From positions 317,958-381,957 of the forward strand of contig CALRMX020000004.1 of assembly GCA_943369355.1 (NCBI GenBank): a stretch of DNA of 64,000 nucleotides, read 5' to 3'. This DNA comes from UBA7662 sp943369355. Lineage in GTDB: Bacteria > Bacteroidota > Bacteroidia > UBA7662. This document shows positions 1 through 9,767 of the stretch, one piece after another. The notes beneath the pieces were generated by a model, which did no database searches, had not been told where the DNA came from, and saw only the letters and a program-made list of their open reading frames with translations. Position 1 is the first letter of the stretch. Each line of letters begins with the position of its first letter. Position numbers and translations under genes: made by a program.

Positions 1-808
1 CCCGCTGTTGGGTAAGCACCGAGGTGACCCGTAAACGACCAAACTGGAGCTCGGTTTTGATACCAAACAAACTCTGGCTGCCTTGAATGAGTGCCGACCG
101 CAACGGCAGCGCTACGTTTCCTACCTCTATCTTTTTGATGATCTCGTCTTCATAGCCGGTATACTCCAACTTCATCTGATTTTCGAAGTTGAAAACGGCC
201 TGGGTATTTTGTGAGGCCGTGAACTTTAGCTTCTCACCAATGGTACCAACCACCGTGAGCTGTATGTTCATGTCGAAGTCGAAATTGCCGATGCGTCGCT
301 GCTGCACCGTGAGATTGGGGTTGTCGATACGGTTGAAGTTCCCGGCAAACCGCAACTCTGCGCTTCCTTGCGGGCGTATATCGACAAAGCTGCCACCAAA
401 TATTTTATCGAATACTTTGGGGCCTACGTATATCTTAGGTATTACCCCCTGCCGTTCAATGGAACCAGATGTTTGTCCTGAGTTACGTTCTTTCCAATAG
501 CTGTCTTTACCGCGTTCGCGTTCGTAACGCAAAAACTCCTCGTAGCTCATGGGAATGGGCTCACCGATATTGAGCTGGCCTACTTTTTCGCGCACCACAT
601 AGCGCCCGGTTAGGGGGTCGTATTCGTACACCAGCGTGGTTGGAGGCTTGAGTCCGAGCGGATTACGGCCGCGCTGTAAGGGACTGCGGCTATCACGCAT
701 CGGGTAGGGCAAAGCACTGCTGTCGGGAGTGGTGGTTTGGGCCTGTACACTCAGGGTCGTAAAAACGCAACAAGCTGTTATCCAAATAGATAACAGCCTG
801 AAGGTCAT
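1..808 (-). CDS. sprA: SprA, T9SS outer-membrane translocon, N-terminal part (runs off the window)
   Basis: SprA (Sov in Porphyromonas) is the giant outer-membrane barrel through which type 9 substrates leave the cell; the family is about 2,400 residues, so only the first 269 are here. The start is the ATG at 808, giving a signal peptide MTFRLLSIWITACCVFTTLS ending in VQA-Q. The mature region carries a proline-rich lead (LQRGRNPLGLKPP), then the family's N-terminal segment with NLTVQQRRIGNFDFDMN, LKFTASQNTQAVF and LFGIKTELQFGRL. These I recognise as SprA-specific. It lies 50 bp downstream of ruvA on the same strand, a neighbour arrangement known in Bacteroidota. No frameshift is visible up to the window edge. 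Confidence 0.93.
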   Translation of the reverse strand, partial: MTFRLLSIWITACCVFTTLSVQAQTTTPDSSALPYPMRDSRSPLQRGRNPLGLKPPTTLVYEYDPLTGRYVVREKVGQLNIGEPIPMSYEEFLRYERERGKDSYWKERNSGQTSGSIERQGVIPKIYVGPKVFDKIFGGSFVDIRPQGSAELRFAGNFNRIDNPNLTVQQRRIGNFDFDMNIQLTVVGTIGEKLKFTASQNTQAVFNFENQMKLEYTGYEDEIIKKIEVGNVALPLRSALIQGSQSLFGIKTELQFGRLRVTSVLTQQR

Positions 809-857
809 CCGACCTACAGCCGGACGATTTTTACTTCTGACCCCGCGATACTTCAAC

Positions 858-1445
858 TTAGACCGATTTCAATACTTGTTTAATGAGCGCTTCAACGGTT
901 TGTGGCGCATCGGGTTTCTGAAGAAGCTGATGCAGCACTTTTTCCATCTGGGCTTTCGGGAATCCCAGCGTCACAAGAGCCAATAACGCCTCCTCACGTA
1001 CATTATTGTAAGCTTGCTCGCCTAAATCAAGACTTTCGGGATTGCCTTTGAGCAGCTTGTCTTTGAGCTCGATGATCATTCGCTGCGCAGTTTTAGGACC
1101 AATGCCCTTGATGCGCTGCACGGCTGCCACATTGCCACTCACGATGGCCTTGCGAAGCTCGTCGGGTGTGGCATAACTCAATATGGTACGGGCGGTGTTC
1201 GGACCAATACCTTGCACCGATATCAGCTGCATAAACAGCTCCTTCTCGGTAGGCTCAGCAAAGCCATACAGCACATGCGCATCTTCCCTAACCTGGAGAT
1301 AGGTGTGCAGTTGCACCTGCTCACGATCGCCTAGCTGACTATACGTATGCAGCGAAATATGCACTTCGTAGCCTACCCCATTCACGTCGATAAGTAAGGT
1401 AGTGGCGCTTTTATGCGCCAAACGGCCTTTCAAAAATGCGATCAT
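858..1445 (-). CDS. ruvA: Holliday junction DNA helicase subunit RuvA
   Basis: RuvA binds four-way DNA junctions and loads the RuvB motor for branch migration in recombinational repair. The 195-residue length is normal. The N-terminal OB-fold (MIAFLKGRLAHKS..., residues 1-63) is followed by the two helix-hairpin-helix motifs SVQGIGPNTARTIL and RIKGIGPKTAQRMI, and by the C-terminal RuvB-binding domain (from about 148, LLALVTLGF). Its ATG overlaps the maeB stop as ATGA, so the two are translationally coupled, and sprA follows 50 bp later. The operon order maeB-ruvA-sprA puts a metabolic gene, a repair gene and a secretion gene under shared read-through. Confidence 0.97.
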   Translation of the reverse strand: MIAFLKGRLAHKSATTLLIDVNGVGYEVHISLHTYSQLGDREQVQLHTYLQVREDAHVLYGFAEPTEKELFMQLISVQGIGPNTARTILSYATPDELRKAIVSGNVAAVQRIKGIGPKTAQRMIIELKDKLLKGNPESLDLGEQAYNNVREEALLALVTLGFPKAQMEKVLHQLLQKPDAPQTVEALIKQVLKSV

Positions 1446-3709
1446 CGGTTGCGGGTTTGAGCGTCGACTACCGCAATGGTGACCATGTTCACTATTTCAC
1501 GCACGTTGCTACCTAGCTGTAAGATGTGTACCGGCTTTTTAAGGCCAATAAGCACCGGGCCAATGGCCTCGGCAGCGCCGAAACTTTGCAAAAACTTATA
1601 GGTCATGTTCGCCGAGGCTAGATCGGGGAAGATGAAGGTATTGGCCTTTTTGCCGACCAACTCACTGAAAGGAAAATTCTCTTCGAGTATTTCGGGATTC
1701 AAAGCAAAATTGGCCTGTACTTCACCGTCGACCACCAAACCGGGGTAATGTTCTTTGAGCAAGGCGGTGGCTTTGGCCATCTTCTCGGGTACTTCACCTG
1801 CTACCGAGCCAAAGTTGGAATAACTCAGCATGGCTACAATCGGTTTCTGGCCAAGACGCTGTACGGCTTTGGCGGTCGAAACCGTAATGTCGACCAGTTC
1901 TTCGGCTGAAGGGTTTGGATTTACCGAGGTATCGCTAAAGTAGTACTGTCCCTGTTTGGTAAGCATGATGTACATACCCGAGGCACGTTTGGCATCGGCA
2001 CTCATGCCAATCACCTGCAAAGCTGGCTTCATGGCATGGGCATATTTGCGGGTAATGCCGCTTACAAAGGCATCGGCATGTCCTGCCTCAACCATCATAC
2101 AGCCGTAGTAGCTGCGGTTCATCAACAATTTGTAGGCGTCGTATTTGGTTACGCCCTTACGCTGCCGCTTCTGGAACAAGTATTCGGCATACTCATCCAT
2201 ATAGGGTGGATCTAACAGCGGGTCGATAATGGGCATATTCGAAATATCCAAACCATTTTCGGCCGCAATTTTTTGGATGAGCTCGGCATTGCCCAACAAG
2301 ATGGGTTTAGCAATACCTTCGTCGCAGCTGATTTGGGCAGCCTTAAGTACCTTGAAGCTGTCGGCATTGGCAAAAACCACCCTTTTCGGGTCATGTTTAG
2401 CTTTTTGGGTGAGTAGGCTGATAAATTTATCGTCGAGGCCGAGGCGCTTCTTCAACTCGAGGTGATAGGTTTGCCAATCGGTAATCGGGTGCCGCGCTAC
2501 GCCACTTTCCATAGCTGCACGCGCCACGGCAGGCGATATGGTATAAATCAAACGCGGGTCGAAAGGCTTGGGGATGATGTAATTGCGCCCAAAAGTGATG
2601 TTCTTCTCACCATAAACCAGGTTCACCACATCGGGTACCGGGGTTTTGGCCAGCTCGGCCAAGGCTTTCACCGCGGCAAGCTTCATCTCTTCGTTGATGC
2701 GGGTGGCGCGCACATCCAGCGCCCCCCGGAAAATGTACGGGAAGCCCAGCACGTTGTTTACCTGATTGGGATGGTCGCTGCGTCCGGTAGCCATGATGAT
2801 GTCTTCGCGGGCAGCAATGGCCAAATCGTAGGCTATTTCGGGGGTAGGATTGGCCAGTGCAAACACAATGGGGTTTTTGGCCATCGAACGCACCATGTCT
2901 TGGGTAACTACATTGCCCTTGCTTAGGCCCACAAATACGTCGGCGCCACGCATGGCGTCTTCCAGCGTGTGCAGGTCCTGACTGGTTGCAAAATAACGTT
3001 TGTTCTCGTCGAGGTCGGTACGTTCGGCTCGCAAAACGCCCTTAGAGTCGAGCATCACGATATTTTTACGCTTCACGCCCAACGCTTCGAAAAGCCTGCT
3101 GCAGCTGATGGCCGAAGCTCCGGCACCGTTGATCACCAACTTCACCTTTTCGAGTTTTTTGCCGGCCAGTTCCACGGCATTCAGCAGGGCTGCACCACTG
3201 ATGATGGCCGTGCCGTGTTGATCGTCGTGCATGATGGGGATGTTCATCTCCTCCTTCAGCCTGCGTTCTATTTCGAAACATTCGGGCGCCTTGATGTCTT
3301 CGAGGTTCACCCCACCAAAGGTGGGCTCCATGGCTTTCACTGTGGCACAAAAAGCGTCGACATCCTTTACGTTCAGCTCAATGTCGAATACGTCGATGTC
3401 GGCAAAAATTTTAAACAACAACCCTTTGCCTTCCATCACAGGCTTGGAAGCTTCGGGACCAATATCGCCCAAACCCAATACGGCTGTTCCGTTACTGATT
3501 ACCGCTACGAGATTGCCTTTGGCGGTGTATTTGTAAACGTCGTCGGGATTTTTTTCGATCTCGAGGCAAGGTTCGGCCACACCTGGTGAGTAGGCGATGG
3601 CTAAATCGCGCTGACTGTTGGTGGGCTTGCTTGGGATGACTTCTATCTTACCAGGGCGTCCTTGACTATGATAGTCGAGTATGTCCTGTTTTTTGGTTTT
3701 TTCTTTCAT
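1442..3709 (-). CDS. maeB: NADP-dependent malic enzyme, MaeB type with C-terminal phosphotransacetylase-like domain
   Basis: Cytoplasmic enzyme that oxidatively decarboxylates malate to pyruvate with NADP, supplying NADPH and C3 units. The 755-residue length matches the two-domain MaeB class. The malic domain (about 15-150) has AIAYSPGVAEPCLEI and MHDDQHGTAIISGAALLNA. The nucleotide-binding domain has VINGAGASAISCSRLF, followed by FALANPTPEIAYDLA and ATGRSDHPNQVNNVLGFP. Residues from about 430 onward form the phosphate acetyl/butyryltransferase-like domain (RVVFANADSFKVLKAAQ, SADAKRASGMYIML). In this family that domain is generally regulatory (acetyl-CoA response) rather than catalytic. The gene is first in the string leading to ruvA and sprA. 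Confidence 0.96.
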   Translation of the reverse strand: MKEKTKKQDILDYHSQGRPGKIEVIPSKPTNSQRDLAIAYSPGVAEPCLEIEKNPDDVYKYTAKGNLVAVISNGTAVLGLGDIGPEASKPVMEGKGLLFKIFADIDVFDIELNVKDVDAFCATVKAMEPTFGGVNLEDIKAPECFEIERRLKEEMNIPIMHDDQHGTAIISGAALLNAVELAGKKLEKVKLVINGAGASAISCSRLFEALGVKRKNIVMLDSKGVLRAERTDLDENKRYFATSQDLHTLEDAMRGADVFVGLSKGNVVTQDMVRSMAKNPIVFALANPTPEIAYDLAIAAREDIIMATGRSDHPNQVNNVLGFPYIFRGALDVRATRINEEMKLAAVKALAELAKTPVPDVVNLVYGEKNITFGRNYIIPKPFDPRLIYTISPAVARAAMESGVARHPITDWQTYHLELKKRLGLDDKFISLLTQKAKHDPKRVVFANADSFKVLKAAQISCDEGIAKPILLGNAELIQKIAAENGLDISNMPIIDPLLDPPYMDEYAEYLFQKRQRKGVTKYDAYKLLMNRSYYGCMMVEAGHADAFVSGITRKYAHAMKPALQVIGMSADAKRASGMYIMLTKQGQYYFSDTSVNPNPSAEELVDITVSTAKAVQRLGQKPIVAMLSYSNFGSVAGEVPEKMAKATALLKEHYPGLVVDGEVQANFALNPEILEENFPFSELVGKKANTFIFPDLASANMTYKFLQSFGAAEAIGPVLIGLKKPVHILQLGSNVREIVNMVTIAVVDAQTRNR

Positions 3710-3810
3710 TTCCTGGGGTTAGGAGAACGGGCAAAGGTACATAAAAATGTAGGTAGGCAACTGCCAAATGGCATCGAAAAGTGGCTTGAAAAGGCTCAAA
3801 AGACTTGACC

Positions 3811-6768
3811 TCAGTAGGTCACGTACAGTTGAAAGGTTTTAGATAGCGGTGTTTTGCCACAAAAGTTGGCCTTCAGCCGAACCAAGTAGCTACCGCCTTC
3901 AACCTTCCTGCCGGTTTGCTGGTTGATGCCTCCCCACGAAGTAAAAGGATTGGTGGTACGAAACACTTCCTGGCCCCAGCGGTTTAATACCACCATCTCG
4001 TAATCGGGAGCAAAAGAAGTCAGCGGCACCAAAGCATCGTTTACGCCATCACCATTCGGGGTTATCACGTTCGGCAATTCCTTAAAACACTCACTTACCT
4101 GTATCTCAAGCGAGTCGGTAGCACTGCATCCAAACTCGTCGGTGAGCTGTAGGATATACCTTCCGGAGGAGGTAATGCCATAACCGGGGTCGGTACTATT
4201 CCCTTCGGGACCTGTCCAGAAAAAGGCGGTGCCGGGTACATTGCTTACCAGGGTAAATACATCGTCTTCGCATACGCAAGTATCGCCTGGCAGCTGCAGG
4301 GGTGGTGTATCGCGCACTTCAATGTAACGCGTGAGGGTATCGAAGCCATTGCAAGCGGTGGCACTTTGCACACGCAAGTTGATGCTGTAAATGCCTGGAG
4401 TAATGAAGCTGAACTGCGGCTCACGCAGGTTACTGGTTTGTCCGTCGCTGGTAGTCCAAGTCCAAGTGGTGCTACCGTCGCTACGCGATAAATCGGTCAT
4501 TTGCAGGTTTGCCAAGGGCGCACAAAAGGTGGGTGGATCTACCCAGCCAAAGTTGGCCCGAACGCCTGTTTCCAATTCAAAGGCAATTTTCAGTGCGGCA
4601 TTGTTGCAGTCGTTCACGCCAGGAGCGCCACGAACGGGCGACCACGAACCGGGCGTGGTCGGAAAGTTATCGGTACCGCAGCCTGCACAAATCGCCTGGT
4701 ACATCACCCCACGGGGATCGAACCGACTCGTGCCGCCGTCAACATGGTCCTGACTGCCATTGCCGCCATAATAGGTGGCGAAACTCATGGTCAGCATGTC
4801 TTGCGAAAATGCCGCCAGGTAAAAGTCGAAGCCGTCGCTAGTGGTTTGGATGGCGTTATTCGTTCGGGTGAGGTTGGTAGGGCCGGGCTGCGGAACTCCA
4901 TCGATTTTGCCCGTCCAGCCCGAAAGGTAGATGTTTCCGCAGATGTCGATCAAAAAAGCCGAGGGTGATAGGTCGGGGAACTTGCTCCTGCTTCCGTAAC
5001 GACCGAGCCACTGCAGCGTATCAAGCCCCGCTGAAAAACGCGCAACATATTGTCCGCTGCGGGCATCGTTGTAGTTGGTGCCGAAGGTAACGAGGTTCGA
5101 GTCGGTTTGTCCGTTCACGTACACCCTCCCAATATCGTCAACATCCACAAAAAACAGCTGGTCGTAACCCGCCGAACCAAGATAGGTCATGAAGTTCAAG
5201 CCACCGCTAGCGGGGTTGAGCTGTGCGAGTATGCCATCGAGGCCGCCAGCTCGGTTGGCTTGGAAAGCACCCGTAGAAGTCGGTAACCCGCTGCTGAGGG
5301 TGCCGCCCACCACGGCCAACTGATTACCGCGAACGCGGCCGCCATACAAGGCGTCGGCTTCGCTGCCACCGAGATAGGTCATCCAACGCAGCTGACTCAA
5401 ATTATCACTGAAGCGTGCGACCAAACCGTCGCAAAAACCACCGCCATATGCGGGTTGCATCACACCGGTGGTGGTGGGAAGGTTGGGGTCGTTGGTAACG
5501 GTAACTACGATAATCTCGTCGTTTTCGGTAATCTGCACGTCGCCACGGTAGTCGTCGGCGTACTGGTATTTGAGCGGAGCCAAGGTGTTGAGCCCGTCGT
5601 TTTGGTTGCCGCCCAGGTAGGTGCCGCCCAGCATCTGACTGCCGTCGGGACTGAGCACGGTCAAAAACAGGTCGTAGCCGCCATTGAAAGTGGTATCGTA
5701 GGCCGTTGGTGTCCTTGGGAAGTTGGTGCTTCGGGTAGTGCCCATAACCACCAGTTCATTGCGGCTATTGGTATTTAGCGAATGCGGATGTTCGTCGCGG
5801 TTGCCGCCAAGGTAGGTGGCGTAAACGAGTTGACTACCGTTGCTGTTGAGTTTCATTACCGCCACGTCGAAATTGAGCCCCAGGTTGCCATCGACGGTAT
5901 TTCCAACAAAATCGGTCTGAAATGCTCCGGCCGTGACGGGATACCCTGCCCCGAAAACGATACCTGCGGTGGTGAAGTTGCCCTGCCGGTCGGGTGTGGC
6001 AGTATAGCCAAAATTATTGGAAGTGCTTCCGCTGTAGGTGGCAAACACCAAGGCTGGGTCGAGCACTAGCGGGTAATCGTTGTCGTAACCTTCGGGAAAG
6101 CTAAACCGAAGTTGGTCGGTACCATCGAGCACATACTGCGCCCGCACAGGCTGCTTGCCGAAAGGCGTTTCGCTCCAGCATACTGGCGCCATGAGCATAA
6201 ACTCACCCAGCGAGGTGCCGATGTGCAGGCGGCCATTTTTGATGTAAAGTTTGTCGGCACCGCGGTACCGGATACGCACCACCGAGGGGTCGGCACCAGG
6301 CGCTACGATAAAATCGAACTTAAACTGCCCTCCTTCCGAACCGTACACCAAGTCGATGCCTGGGTATACACCCGACTCGGTGACTTTGCCATACGCGCGT
6401 ACGCCGCTGCGCCAACGACGCTGTTCGCCTAAAAAATAGTTGAACGTACCCTCACCCACAGCCGCAGCATCAAATTTACCGACACTCGAGCTGCCCGGGA
6501 AGTCGATGAACAAAGCATGCAAGCCAATCTGACCCGACTTGTGGTGGTGTGCATCGTGCACTTCGTCGGGTTTGTAGGCCACGAGGCGGAATTCGCCCTT
6601 GCCAATAAAGGTTTGAAAGGCACCAAAACGTGCTTCGTACCGGAAATCGCCCTCCCATTGCCCAGTATTGGGCACATACACTGCCGCGGGCTCAGCCACT
6701 TTTTGCTGGGCAGCAGCCGTAAAAGCAACGGCGCTGAAAAGGGCTAGGCATATGACTCGCAAAAACAT
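3811..6768 (-). CDS. Secreted T9SS protein with DUF7948-like, SBBP-repeat and PKD domains and a gliding-type C-terminal domain
   Basis: A 985-residue exported protein of unknown role. A signal peptide (MFLRVICLALFSAVAFTAAA-Q) is followed by an N-terminal beta domain (YVPNTGQWEGDFRYEARFG... up to FMLMAPVCWSE), which resembles the DUF7948 module usually seen before SBBP repeats. About seven beta-propeller-like blades with the signature FATYxGG/MTYLGGxxxD follow (residues 245-690). A PKD-like domain (about 715-805, TWTWTTSDG) and an Ig-like segment come next. The last 85 residues are the T9SS type B sorting domain (NVITPNGDGVNDALVPL, VVLNRWGQEVF). SprA, just downstream on the same strand, would be the exporter. 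The protein is probably surface-bound or released; no enzymatic motif is visible. Confidence 0.88.
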   Translation of the reverse strand: MFLRVICLALFSAVAFTAAAQQKVAEPAAVYVPNTGQWEGDFRYEARFGAFQTFIGKGEFRLVAYKPDEVHDAHHHKSGQIGLHALFIDFPGSSSVGKFDAAAVGEGTFNYFLGEQRRWRSGVRAYGKVTESGVYPGIDLVYGSEGGQFKFDFIVAPGADPSVVRIRYRGADKLYIKNGRLHIGTSLGEFMLMAPVCWSETPFGKQPVRAQYVLDGTDQLRFSFPEGYDNDYPLVLDPALVFATYSGSTSNNFGYTATPDRQGNFTTAGIVFGAGYPVTAGAFQTDFVGNTVDGNLGLNFDVAVMKLNSNGSQLVYATYLGGNRDEHPHSLNTNSRNELVVMGTTRSTNFPRTPTAYDTTFNGGYDLFLTVLSPDGSQMLGGTYLGGNQNDGLNTLAPLKYQYADDYRGDVQITENDEIIVVTVTNDPNLPTTTGVMQPAYGGGFCDGLVARFSDNLSQLRWMTYLGGSEADALYGGRVRGNQLAVVGGTLSSGLPTSTGAFQANRAGGLDGILAQLNPASGGLNFMTYLGSAGYDQLFFVDVDDIGRVYVNGQTDSNLVTFGTNYNDARSGQYVARFSAGLDTLQWLGRYGSRSKFPDLSPSAFLIDICGNIYLSGWTGKIDGVPQPGPTNLTRTNNAIQTTSDGFDFYLAAFSQDMLTMSFATYYGGNGSQDHVDGGTSRFDPRGVMYQAICAGCGTDNFPTTPGSWSPVRGAPGVNDCNNAALKIAFELETGVRANFGWVDPPTFCAPLANLQMTDLSRSDGSTTWTWTTSDGQTSNLREPQFSFITPGIYSINLRVQSATACNGFDTLTRYIEVRDTPPLQLPGDTCVCEDDVFTLVSNVPGTAFFWTGPEGNSTDPGYGITSSGRYILQLTDEFGCSATDSLEIQVSECFKELPNVITPNGDGVNDALVPLTSFAPDYEMVVLNRWGQEVFRTTNPFTSWGGINQQTGRKVEGGSYLVRLKANFCGKTPLSKTFQLYVTY

Positions 6769-6924
6769 GGCGACAATTTCAGAAAAAAAACAACGCTGTG
6801 TCCGTATTTTAAGTAATCTTAATGCAGAAAAGTGCTGTTAAATAAGGTCAATTTTTGCATTTCTGCCCGTGAAGCCCGCGCAGGATTCTAATTTTGACCG
6901 TGAGTAGTCGTTATTCACCCACGT

Positions 6925-8355
6925 ATGTACAAAACCCTGCTACTGACCCTAACGCTTGCCAGCCCGGCGCTGGCTCAGGTCAATCCAGAACCCTGGACGC
7001 TCGAACGTTGTGTTACTCACGCCATGCAGAACAATATCACCGTTCGCCAGGCCGAGTTGCAACTCAACAACAGCCGCGCCGATTTGAATGCCGCCAATGC
7101 CAATCGCCTGCCGACGCTCAATGCCAACGCCAATTTGTCGTTGAATACCGGCCGTGTGATCGACCCTTTTACCAACACCTTCTCCGAGCGCACCATTGAG
7201 TCGAACCAGTTAAGTCTTCAAGCCGGCGTACCGCTTTGGACAGGCTTGCAGATCACCAACAACGTCAAAGCGCAGCGTTTTTCGTTCATGGCGAACATGA
7301 AGGAGCTGGAAGTTACCCGCAACAACATCGGGCTGAGTGTCGCCAACCTGTACTTGCAGGTGCTCTTGAGCCAGGAGTTGTTGGCCGTTGCCGAAACCCA
7401 GCTCGAAACCACCCGCGAGCAGGTAAACCGCACCGAGAAGTTGGTGAATGCCGGCACGTTGAGTCTCGATAACCTTCTCAACCTCAAGGCGCAGCTCGGC
7501 AACGAAGAGGTGAATGTGGTGAATGCCCGCAATGCTGTGACCAACAACTTGGTGAACCTGGCCTTGCTGCTACAGCTACCCGACCCCGATAATTTCCGTA
7601 TTGTAAAGCCTGTGCGCCTCGAAACCGGCGTGGTGCTCCAGCCCGAGATTGATGGCGTATTTAACACGGCCCTCGACAACCAGCCCGCCATCCGTGCCGC
7701 CGATCTCCGCACCCAGCAAGCCCGTTACAGCCTGGCAGCAGCCAAAGGTGCACGATCGCCTCGGTTATCGGCCTTTGCCAACCTCAGCACCCTGTACTCC
7801 GACTCGCGGGTGCGTGCCACCGGAAGCCCTACCTTCAACGGTATCGAAACACCCATCGGCTACATCCAGGGCGACCCCACCCAAATCGTTGTACAGCCTG
7901 GCTTCAACCTACCCCCCACGGAGGTAGTGCCGCGGGGTACCCAGTTCAACGACAACCTTGGCTACGGCTTTGGGCTGAGCTTGCAAATTCCTATACTCAA
8001 CAACTGGCAGGTGAATACCCAGATCCAACGTGCCAAAAACGCCTATACCATCTCGCAGCTACAGCTCGAAGGTGCCCGCAACAGCCTCTTCACCGACGTA
8101 GCCACAGCGGTTACTGCCTACCGGGCCGCAGCCAGCCGCGTAGCAGCCAACGAACGGAATACCGAAGCCTCTCGCGAGAGCTATAAGTTCAGCGAGCTGC
8201 GCTTCAACCAAGGGCTGCTGAACTCGGTCGACTTCCTCAACGCCAAAAACCGGGCGCAAATCGCCGAATCGAATTTGTTGCAAGCCCGCTATGAATTACT
8301 TTTTCGAGCAAAAATTTTGGATTTTTACCTCGGCAAACCCATCGTACTGAACTAA
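6925..8355 (+). CDS. TolC-family outer-membrane efflux protein
   Basis: Outer-membrane channel of a tripartite efflux or export system. Signal peptide MYKTLLLTLTLASPALA-Q; 476 residues is normal for the family. Two OEP-type repeats are seen: the N-terminal half has WTLERCVTHAMQNN and long amphipathic helices (LAVAETQLETTREQV), and the C-terminal half has GYGFGLSLQIPILNNWQ and FSELRFNQGLLNSVDFLNAK, the conserved hairpin near the end. The stop overlaps the start of the adaptor gene by 1 nt (TAATG), so the two are coupled. The gene starts 156 bp from the divergent T9SS protein. Confidence 0.93.
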   Translation: MYKTLLLTLTLASPALAQVNPEPWTLERCVTHAMQNNITVRQAELQLNNSRADLNAANANRLPTLNANANLSLNTGRVIDPFTNTFSERTIESNQLSLQAGVPLWTGLQITNNVKAQRFSFMANMKELEVTRNNIGLSVANLYLQVLLSQELLAVAETQLETTREQVNRTEKLVNAGTLSLDNLLNLKAQLGNEEVNVVNARNAVTNNLVNLALLLQLPDPDNFRIVKPVRLETGVVLQPEIDGVFNTALDNQPAIRAADLRTQQARYSLAAAKGARSPRLSAFANLSTLYSDSRVRATGSPTFNGIETPIGYIQGDPTQIVVQPGFNLPPTEVVPRGTQFNDNLGYGFGLSLQIPILNNWQVNTQIQRAKNAYTISQLQLEGARNSLFTDVATAVTAYRAAASRVAANERNTEASRESYKFSELRFNQGLLNSVDFLNAKNRAQIAESNLLQARYELLFRAKILDFYLGKPIVLN

Positions 8356-9767
8356 TGGCCCTACTCAAAAAATTAAAACCGCTGCATTACCTCCTAGGAG
8401 GTGTGGCACTGTTATTCATCGTTGCCCTCATCGGCAAAAGTGCCGGCTGGTTTGGCAAAGGCGACCTCATGAAGGTAGCCGTAGAAAAGGCCGAAAAGCG
8501 TACCATCGTTGAAACAGTATTGGCCAACGGCAAAATCCAGCCCGAGATAGAAGTTAAGTTAAGCTCGGAGATTTCGGGCGAAATTGTAGGCCTCTACATC
8601 AAAGAAGGTGACTCGGTAAAACAAGGACAATTGCTCGCGCGGGTGAACCCCGAGCTGGTCCTCGCGGCTATCGACCGTGGAGAAGCAGCCATCAACAGCG
8701 CCAAGGCACAGCTGGCCACAAGCAAAGCGCGCCTCAACCAGCTCAAAGCCACCTTCGACAACAACATCAAACCGTCGTACGAGCGTAATCAGAAGTTGTT
8801 TAAAGACAAGGTGATTAGTCAGGCTGAGTACGACATGGCCAAGGCCAGCTACGAAGCCGGATTGCAAGATTTGGAAGCCATGCGTCAGAGTGTGATTGCC
8901 GCCGAGTATTCCATCAAGAGCGCCGAAGCCACGCAGAAAGAAACCCGAGAACAACTCTCGCGTACCAACATCTACGCACCTATTACGGGTATCGTGACCA
9001 AGTTGAGTGTAGAGGTAGGCGAACGTGTGGTGGGAACCATCCAGATGGCGGGCACCGAGATGATCCGTATTGCCGACCTCAACCGCATGGAAGCGCAGGT
9101 TGATGTGAGCGAAAGTGATGTAGTTCGGGTAAGTCTGGGCGACAGTGTGATGGTGGAAGTAGATGCTTACCCCGGAAAAATCTTTCGCGGCATTGTGCGC
9201 GAAATTGCCAACTCGAGCAATAGCTCACTCGCGGGTATGGCCGACCAGGTGACCAATTTTGGCGTGAAAATTACCCTGCTCAACGAAAGCTATGAAGCGC
9301 TGAGTCAGGTGAAAAAATACCCCTTCCGCCCTGGCATGAGCACATCGGTAGAGATCATGACCAACCGTGCCGACAATGTGCTCACCGTTCCCATTTCATC
9401 GGTCACAGTGCGCGCTTTTGATGCCGAAGGCAAGATACTCAGCGACCGCGATTTACGTGCCGCCAGCAAAAAAGACGGCGACGAAAGTGAAGAGGGAGAA
9501 GGCGAAGGAGCCGACGACGAAAACTTGGTGGATAAAGCCAAAAAAGCTGGTGGCAAGCTCGAAGAGGTGCTGTTTGTGTACGAAGGCGGCAAAGCCGTTG
9601 CCCGCAAGGTAAAAACAGGCATTCAAGACGACCGGTATATCCAAATACTCGAAGGTATCAGCGACAGCAGTCAGGTGATTAGCGCTCCTTTTTCGGCCAT
9701 CAGCAAAAAGCTGAAGGACGGTGAAAAGGTAGAAAAAACTGCCAAAGACAAACTTTTCGAAGATTAA
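8355..9767 (+). CDS. HlyD/MacA-like periplasmic adaptor subunit
   Basis: Membrane-fusion protein linking an inner-membrane pump to TolC. One N-terminal membrane anchor (residues 11-33), a lipoyl/barrel-sandwich half (VKLSSEISGEIVGLYIKEGD), a coiled-coil hairpin (about 105-200), the second half (TNIYAPITGIVTKLSVEVGE) and a beta-barrel region (DSVMVEVDAYPGKIFRG). An unusual acidic, low-complexity insertion (KKDGDESEEGEGEGADDENL, around 370-390) sits in the membrane-proximal domain. MacA-type adaptors are normally followed by an ABC permease/ATPase; here the next gene is gpsA, so the pump partner must be encoded elsewhere. Confidence 0.9.
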   Translation: MALLKKLKPLHYLLGGVALLFIVALIGKSAGWFGKGDLMKVAVEKAEKRTIVETVLANGKIQPEIEVKLSSEISGEIVGLYIKEGDSVKQGQLLARVNPELVLAAIDRGEAAINSAKAQLATSKARLNQLKATFDNNIKPSYERNQKLFKDKVISQAEYDMAKASYEAGLQDLEAMRQSVIAAEYSIKSAEATQKETREQLSRTNIYAPITGIVTKLSVEVGERVVGTIQMAGTEMIRIADLNRMEAQVDVSESDVVRVSLGDSVMVEVDAYPGKIFRGIVREIANSSNSSLAGMADQVTNFGVKITLLNESYEALSQVKKYPFRPGMSTSVEIMTNRADNVLTVPISSVTVRAFDAEGKILSDRDLRAASKKDGDESEEGEGEGADDENLVDKAKKAGGKLEEVLFVYEGGKAVARKVKTGIQDDRYIQILEGISDSSQVISAPFSAISKKLKDGEKVEKTAKDKLFED